From an uncultured Collinsella sp. (GTDB lineage: Bacteria > Actinomycetota > Coriobacteriia > Coriobacteriales > Coriobacteriaceae), in the NCBI GenBank assembly GCA_902495955.1, contig CABUZE010000019.1, positions 1-9,842 on the forward strand: a DNA stretch of 9,842 bases, given 5' to 3'. Made by a program: the position numbers and the translations under genes. The notes under the pieces are model-generated. The model searched no databases. It saw only the letters and a program-made list of their open reading frames with translations, and had not been told where the DNA came from. This document shows, piece by piece, positions 6,433 through 9,842 of the stretch. The stretch's first letter is position 1, and each line of letters opens with the position of its first letter.

Positions 6433-6796
6433 CAGCAGGTAGCCCATACGTTTTGGGGTGTGTTGAGCAACATATTGTTTATTTGCCGTGGTTATGGGGG
6501 ATATCGCGCCGCCTCGCACGCATTGCCGCAGGTTTATGGGGGTGTGTGGTTTGGCGATCACTGCCTGAGTTGTATTGCTGAGGGCGTGAATTGCTCAAAC
6601 TATTAAGTTTGGCTAACAAACTTTCTACAAAACCGGGAAGGTAATTGCGCAACTTTTTGCGGGTGTTGGCGTGGGCGTACGGTTTATGGGACGAGGTTGA
6701 CAATCACGTCTCTCAATGCGAGGTCCACCGAATTAAGCGACGATGATTCAGTTGTCGCAAAAAATGCGACAACTGCTGCTGACAGCAAAATTTTGC
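6433..6796. other. Non-coding stretch with short repeats, no gene recognised
   Basis: About 360 bases between the presumed operon promoter and the tRNA terminator. The open frames here have no family signature. Visible structure: three near-identical TTATGGG motifs on the plus strand (6491-6497, 6533-6540, 6683-6690, two of them as GGTTTATGGG); alternating AAACT/AGTTT/AAACT blocks (6597-6622); an 11-bp inverted repeat (6749-6775); and a 12-bp perfect palindrome GCAAAATTTTGC (6785-6796). These could be regulator sites upstream of the polysaccharide operon. Confidence 0.5.
6749..6775. repeat. 11-bp perfect inverted repeat with A5 loop
   Basis: CAGTTGTCGCA (6749-6759), AAAAA, TGCGACAACTG (6765-6775). 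The stem is perfect. No T-run follows on either strand, so it is not an obvious terminator, although it lies just downstream of the tRNA terminator. It could be a protein-binding dyad, or a 3' processing or backup structure. Confidence 0.55.
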
Positions 6797-6823
6797 AAAA
6801 AAAGGCCACTCGATTGAGTGGCC
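6797..6823 (-). terminator. Rho-independent terminator of tRNA-Ala
   Basis: On the minus strand GGCCACTC-AATC-GAGTGGCC (6823-6804) is followed directly by seven T (6803-6797): an 8-bp perfect stem, 4-base loop and T-run. It starts 12 bases past the tRNA CCA end, so it separates the tRNA transcript from the polysaccharide operon that follows. Confidence 0.9.
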
Positions 6824-6835
6824 TTACATTCACGA

Positions 6836-6911
6836 TGGTGGAGACGAGGGGGATCGAACCCCTGACCTCTTGACTGCCAGTCAAGCGCTCTCCCAGCTGA
6901 GCTACGCCCCC
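6836..6911 (-). tRNA. tRNA-Ala (anticodon GGC)
   Basis: A 76-base cloverleaf including an encoded CCA end (6838-6836). The acceptor 5' arm GGGGGCG pairs with CGTCTCC, with the third pair G-U, the alanine identity element; a second G-U is at pair 5. The D stem is GCTC/GAGC. The anticodon stem is CTTGA/TCAAG with loop CTGGCAG, so the anticodon is GGC, reading GCC and GCU alanine codons. The T stem is AGGGG/CCCCT with loop TTCGATC. The gene has its own promoter and terminator and no neighbouring tRNA in the window. Confidence 0.96.
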
Positions 6912-6924
6912 GTGACGAGGCAGT

Positions 6925-6953
6925 ACTATAGGGGAAGATCTTCGGAGATGCAA
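6925..6953 (-). promoter_or_regulatory. Sigma-70-type promoter of tRNA-Ala
   Basis: Minus strand: -35 TTGCAT (6953-6948), 17-base spacer, -10 TATAGT (6930-6925). Initiation would fall near 6918, about 7 bases before the mature tRNA 5' end. Element quality and spacing are close to consensus. Confidence 0.85.
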
Positions 6954-6980
6954 GAGGTTTTTGTTGAAACTTTTTCTTAC

Positions 6981-7062
6981 GGGTTTTCCTGGGACGGGGC
7001 CGAATTAGCTATTTTTGGCTTTGCCGAAATTAGCTAATTCAGCCACCGTCCCGATAAAACCC
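6981..7062. repeat. 82-bp nested palindromic element (REP/MITE-like candidate)
   Basis: Three nested arm pairs share one centre: GGGTTTT/AAAACCC (6981-6987 with 7056-7062), GGGACGG/CCGTCCC (6991-6997 with 7046-7052) and GAATTAGCTA/TAGCTAATTC (7002-7011 with 7031-7040), plus GGC/GCC between the last two. A small GGCTTTGCC stem sits in the centre. It lies between the end of the thiamine pyrophosphokinase gene and the tRNA promoter. No T-run follows on either strand, so a classical terminator is unlikely, though a bidirectional transcript-end structure remains possible. Only one copy is in this window. Confidence 0.6.
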
Positions 7063-7077
7063 TCACGCGGCGGCAGC

Positions 7078-7719
7078 TTACTTGTAAAGGTAGGCGATCG
7101 CCGTTCCTTGGTGGACTTTGATCTTGGCCGTTTTCCTGACGACATTAGAGATGCCGGTGTCGGCTAACAGGCCTAGGGGGCTGTGGTCCAGTTCCCACTC
7201 TAGGCCGTGTTCGCTTATCTCTGTGTTGGGAGCGATGGCGATGATGGAGAAGGTTTTGCCCTCGGCGCCCTCGATGGTCCAGGTCTCGTTCTGGTGCAGG
7301 ATTCTGGCCGTCACTTCGTCTTCTTCGATCCAGACGGGGGCATCCGCATAGCCTGCCAGTAGCCCTAACACAGAAAGTGCCATGTCCGGGCGGCCGCCGG
7401 TGGCGCAGGTTGCTACCACTTCGGCGGCTGGCCAGCGGAGGCGGATGGCGTCTAATGCCAATGCCAGGTCAGTGTAGTCCTTGTACGGGTCGTGGCGTTC
7501 TACTTCAAAATCGACAGCGGCATCGACCAGCGCACGACCAGCGTCGCTCACCGTGTCGGCATCCCCAACATACACGTCGCAGCCCAACCCGGCTCCCAAC
7601 AGGGCGTCCAGCCCACGGTCTACGGCAACGATGTGGTCACACTCCCCTGCCAGATGGCAAAGCAACTCGGGGCTCGACACCACCGGCGAGCCGCAGACCA
7701 CTAATACTTTGCAAGCCAC
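7078..7719 (-). CDS. thiN: Thiamine pyrophosphokinase
   Basis: 213 residues matching the ThiN/TPK family in length and motif order: VAVDRGLDALL (31-41), DVYVGDADTVSD (48-59; the family GDxDS block), KDYTDLALALD (80-90; the KDxTD block) and ATGGRPDMALSVLGLL (106-121; the GGRxDH block, with Met in place of the usual His). A beta-rich C-terminal thiamine-binding domain follows. It is a cytosolic enzyme that transfers pyrophosphate from ATP to thiamine to make thiamine diphosphate, normally serving salvage. The GTG start lies 9 bases after the stop of the HAD gene, with AGGCGAGGG just upstream, so the two are one operon. I saw no TPP riboswitch, thi-box or transporter gene nearby. A second in-frame GTG at codon 7 is a less likely start. 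Confidence 0.88.
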   Translation of the reverse strand: MACKVLVVCGSPVVSSPELLCHLAGECDHIVAVDRGLDALLGAGLGCDVYVGDADTVSDAGRALVDAAVDFEVERHDPYKDYTDLALALDAIRLRWPAAEVVATCATGGRPDMALSVLGLLAGYADAPVWIEEDEVTARILHQNETWTIEGAEGKTFSIIAIAPNTEISEHGLEWELDHSPLGLLADTGISNVVRKTAKIKVHQGTAIAYLYK

Positions 7720-7728
7720 AGCCCTCGC

Positions 7729-8418
7729 CTATCCCTCAAACGCAAGCACGCGGGACAGGCCCAGGTCCTCATAGCTATCGATAAAGATATCGCAGTTGGC
7801 ACGCACCTCGTCGCGCTCCATACGGCCGTGTGGGTCATAGATGCCCACGCGCTTAAAGCCTGCAGCGCCAGAGCTCTTAAGTCCAAAGACGGCGTCCTCA
7901 AACACCCACGCGCGTTCAAACTTGTGCCCGTGGCGCTCCCCCAAGCGATGCAGCGCCAACTCGTATACATCGGGGAACTGCTTGGAGCGCCCAGCCTCGC
8001 CCGTCGTGGTAACAAACTCCAAATAAGCGTCGAGCCCGGCACCATCGAGCGCGGACTGAACCAGCTCGGCCGGCGTGGAAGTAGCCACGCACATGGCAAT
8101 ACCGGCCTCCTTCGCCTGCTCCAAAAATGCAAGCAGGCCCTCGCGCGGCGGCACCTTGGAGTACCCATCAATCAGAATCTCGCCCAGCTCGCGGTACAGT
8201 TCCTCGCCATTCGCGCCAATGCCCCACGTGTCGTGATAGGCCTGGCACTCGTCCTCCAGCGAAAGATGTTCAAACTGGGCAAAATCGTCGACCGTTACAT
8301 CAATGCCATGACGGCGCAATAACTCGGTCTGCGCATGGCCCCAGACGGGGGAGCTATTAACCAGCGTTCCGTCGCAATCGAAAATAAAAGCAGCACTTGG
8401 AGCAGCGATGTGGTTCAT
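7729..8418 (-). CDS. HAD-superfamily hydrolase (subfamily IA phosphatase / beta-phosphoglucomutase-like)
   Basis: 229 residues with all four HAD motifs: motif I FDCDGTL (13-19, nucleophile Asp14 and acid/base Asp16), motif II VATST (111-115), motif III Lys146 (GRSKQFPDVY) and motif IV FEDAVFG (173-179, Asp175). The helical cap between motifs I and II (about 20-90) marks a class I cap, as in phosphoglycolate phosphatases and beta-phosphoglucomutases. Substrate cannot be read. Co-transcription with thiN allows a thiamine-phosphate phosphatase, while the divergent glgB and shared operator allow a sugar-phosphate role; both are inference. I chose ATG at 8418, 7 bases after AAAGG; a TTG at 8439 is in frame but less likely. 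The transcript leader contains GGTAAA(A)C half-sites. Confidence 0.85.
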   Translation of the reverse strand: MNHIAAPSAAFIFDCDGTLVNSSPVWGHAQTELLRRHGIDVTVDDFAQFEHLSLEDECQAYHDTWGIGANGEELYRELGEILIDGYSKVPPREGLLAFLEQAKEAGIAMCVATSTPAELVQSALDGAGLDAYLEFVTTTGEAGRSKQFPDVYELALHRLGERHGHKFERAWVFEDAVFGLKSSGAAGFKRVGIYDPHGRMERDEVRANCDIFIDSYEDLGLSRVLAFEG

Positions 8419-8441
8419 AAACGAGCCTTTCGAGGTCAAAT

Positions 8442-8470
8442 GGTAAACAACCTGCTAAAAACGTTTTACC
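8442..8470. promoter_or_regulatory. Second GGTAAAC/GTTTTACC inverted pair, in the HAD gene leader
   Basis: GGTAAAC (8442-8448) faces GTTTTACC (8463-8470), and a tighter palindrome AAAACGTTTT (8458-8467) with the central CpG common in LacI-family operators overlaps the right arm. It lies between the HAD promoter -35 and the HAD start, a position suited to a second operator or roadblock. Confidence 0.45.
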
Positions 8471-8503
8471 AAACGTCAGCCTAACAGTTTTGAAACCCTA
8501 ATT

Positions 8504-8527
8504 GGTAAAACTGTCAAGAGTTTTACC
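8504..8527. promoter_or_regulatory. Operator-like inverted repeat between divergent promoters
   Basis: Perfect 8-bp arms GGTAAAAC (8504-8511) and GTTTTACC (8520-8527) with an 8-base spacer. The spacer holds a perfect minus-strand -35 TTGACA (8517-8512) pointing at the HAD-thiN operon, followed at 17-18 bases only by a weak -10 (TTCAAA/TCAAAA). The right arm contains the TTACCA used as -35 by the plus-strand glgB promoter. A protein bound here could control both directions. Confidence 0.6.
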
Positions 8528-8552
8528 ACGGCAATTCTGCCAGTGGTATAAA
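8523..8552 (+). promoter_or_regulatory. Likely glgB promoter with extended -10
   Basis: Plus strand: TTACCA (8523-8528, 4 of 6 to the -35 consensus), 18-base spacer, and TGGTATAAA (8544-8552), an extended -10 with TATAAA. Transcription would begin near 8559, giving a leader of about 205 bases to the glgB start. Confidence 0.6.
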
Positions 8553-8638
8553 CATGGCGCTTACCGATTAAACGCGCCCGCAAATCCACTTTCGTCCATA
8601 AAACTAACGTACAGGTGTTATCGTAGTTTCTGCCGAAA

Positions 8639-8697
8639 GTTCCACCGAGCACGCGAGGTGGAACGAATCATAGAACTATCGCCGTCCCTTCGATTCG
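8639..8697 (+). other. Two stem-loops in the glgB leader
   Basis: GTTCCACC (8639-8646) pairs perfectly with GGTGGAAC (8657-8664) across a 10-base loop. It is followed by CGAATC (8664-8669) with GATTCG (8692-8697) across a 22-base loop. No T-run follows either, so they are not simple terminators. The leader has no recognised riboswitch consensus; the rest of 8560-8764 shows nothing I can name. Confidence 0.45.
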
Positions 8698-8764
8698 TGC
8701 AGCCTTGGACCTTTCGCATCTAGTCACCAAGGCAACACGCTGCCGCGTCATGATGGGATCAAAC

Positions 8765-9842
8765 GTGAGCGATACAAAGCTAAAGCCAGCAACCAAAAAG
8801 CCTGCTACCCGTAAAGCCGCCCCGCATGCACCGGAGCTCACCAAGGACGATGTCTATCTATTTGGCATCGGTACGTGGGAGCGCAGCTGGGAAAAGATGG
8901 GCGCTCACCCTGACACGCAGAACCGTACGCGTGGCTGGCGCTTTTGCGTTTGGGCGCCCGACGTAAAGAGCGTCCACGTCATTGGCGAATTTAACGACTG
9001 GGACGAGGAAGCCAACCCGCTGGTGCCCATGCATACGAGCGCTATTTGGGAAGGCTTTATTCCTGGCGCCGAGCAGGGTCAGCTCTATAAGTACCTCATT
9101 GAGACCAACGAGGGCGAAAAGCTCTACAAGGCCGATCCGTATGCCTTTAAGGCCGAGTGCCCTCCGGGTACCGCCAGCGTGCTGTGGACCCTCGATGGCT
9201 ACCAGTGGAACGACGCCGCGTGGCTCAAGCGCCGCGCCGGCCATAACCACATGTCGCAACCCCTTAACATCTACGAGGTGCATATTGGCTCCTGGAAGCG
9301 CCACGGCGACGCGCCGCAGGGCGAGCCGGACGAGTACGGCAACTACCCCGGCCCCATGGATCCCTTCCCCGCGCAGCGCGGCGAGTTCTACACCTACGAC
9401 GACCTGTCGGTCGAACTCGTGGACTACGTGCGCGACATGGGCTATACGCATATCGAGGTCATGCCGCTTATGGAGCATCCCTTCGATGGCTCCTGGGGCT
9501 ATCAGACGACCGGCTACTACGCCGCCACGTCGCGCTATGGCAACCCGCAGCAGCTCATGCACTTTATCGATGCGTGCCACGAGGCAGGCATCGGCGTGAT
9601 CATGGACTGGGTACCCGGCGGTTTTTGCGCCGACTCCCACGGCCTTGCTACCTTTAACGGCCACATGCTGTTTGAGCACGAGATTCACCCCAACTGGGGC
9701 ACGCACAAGTTTGACTTCGCCCGCGGCGAGGTCCGCTCCTTCCTGGTCTCCAACGTGCTGTACTGGCTCGAGAACTTCCACGTTGATGGCATTCGCATGG
9801 ATGGCGTGTCCAGCATGCTGTACCTCAACTTTGGCATCGACG
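8765..9842 (+). CDS. glgB: 1,4-alpha-glucan (glycogen) branching enzyme, C-terminus beyond window
   Basis: 359 residues visible, running open to the right edge. An Ala/Lys/Pro-rich tail (about 1-22) precedes YLFGIGTWERSWEKMGAH and a CBM48 domain (GWRFCVWAPDVKSVHVIGEFNDWD, then YKYLIE). The GH13 barrel opens with NIYEVHIGSWKRHG, then HIEVMPLMEHPFDGSWGYQTTGYYA, region I MDWVPGGFCADSHGL (Asp281) and region II DGIRMDGVSSMLY (nucleophile Asp346). The enzyme cuts alpha-1,4-glucan and rejoins it through alpha-1,6 bonds in glycogen synthesis. The region-I histidine of the usual DWVPGHF is glycine here (Gly286). Start: GTG 8765 has GGGA 6 bases upstream; in-frame ATGs at 8750 and 8753 would add four or five residues but lack a well-placed ribosome site, so the true start may be one of them. 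It is divergent from the HAD-thiN operon and shares its control region. Confidence 0.93.
   Translation, partial: MSDTKLKPATKKPATRKAAPHAPELTKDDVYLFGIGTWERSWEKMGAHPDTQNRTRGWRFCVWAPDVKSVHVIGEFNDWDEEANPLVPMHTSAIWEGFIPGAEQGQLYKYLIETNEGEKLYKADPYAFKAECPPGTASVLWTLDGYQWNDAAWLKRRAGHNHMSQPLNIYEVHIGSWKRHGDAPQGEPDEYGNYPGPMDPFPAQRGEFYTYDDLSVELVDYVRDMGYTHIEVMPLMEHPFDGSWGYQTTGYYAATSRYGNPQQLMHFIDACHEAGIGVIMDWVPGGFCADSHGLATFNGHMLFEHEIHPNWGTHKFDFARGEVRSFLVSNVLYWLENFHVDGIRMDGVSSMLYLNFGID

Noticed and set aside
6479..6703. 74-residue minus-strand open frame between the leader and the tRNA terminator
   Set aside because: No Shine-Dalgarno, no hydrophobic or domain pattern, and it overlaps several short repeats; most likely non-coding.
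6684..6953. 89-residue open frame on the minus strand containing GVAQLGERLTGSQEVRGSIP
   Set aside because: This peptide is the well-known false translation of a tRNA gene; the frame covers tRNA-Ala, its promoter and its terminator.
8502..8723. 73-residue plus-strand open frame before glgB
   Set aside because: It begins inside the operator/promoter region and shows no family motif; it covers the leader stem-loops.
8858..9781. 307-residue minus-strand open frame opposite glgB
   Set aside because: Antisense shadow; the plus strand encodes clear GlgB motifs throughout.

Overview
The window looks like chromosome from a gut Coriobacteriia actinobacterium, most likely Collinsella or a close relative. 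The reasons are GC-rich coding sequence, frequent GTG and TTG starts, a LoaP/NusG-type antiterminator heading a polysaccharide operon, and a GlgB of the type shared by Firmicutes and Coriobacteria. The genus is an inference; no marker gene was tested.

Left half (1-5955, all minus strand, read right to left): a surface-polysaccharide operon. It starts with a NusG-paralogue antiterminator, followed by a membrane phosphoglycosyl transferase that would load the first sugar phosphate onto undecaprenyl phosphate, and a WecG/TagA/CpsF glycosyltransferase that would add the second sugar. Next comes the complete three-gene CapE-CapF-CapG (WbjB-WbjC-WbjD) cassette for UDP-N-acetyl-L-fucosamine, then the start of a hexapeptide-repeat acetyltransferase cut by the left edge. 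After the antiterminator, genes are separated by 0-55 bases, with one TAATG overlap. Base composition is mosaic: the glycosyltransferase is visibly AT-richer than the GC-rich cassette after it.

Middle (5956-7077): a long non-coding stretch. The antiterminator has a leader of about 460 bases containing two strong back-to-back hairpins and a third long imperfect hairpin just before its ribosome binding site. A weak extended -10 promoter lies near 6421-6432. Further right are an 11-bp inverted repeat, a textbook terminator, tRNA-Ala(GGC) with a near-consensus promoter, and an 82-bp nested palindromic element.

Right half (7078-9842): a minus-strand pair, a HAD-family phosphatase followed by thiamine pyrophosphokinase, faces away from glgB (glycogen branching enzyme, plus strand, cut by the right edge). 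The divergent intergenic region carries repeated GGTAAAAC/GTTTTACC half-sites. One perfect pair covers the -35 regions of both divergent promoters, which suggests a shared regulator, possibly of the LacI type.

The best candidates for something new are the multi-hairpin antiterminator leader, the divergent operator array, the large palindrome at 6981-7062, and the loss of the conserved region-I histidine in GlgB.
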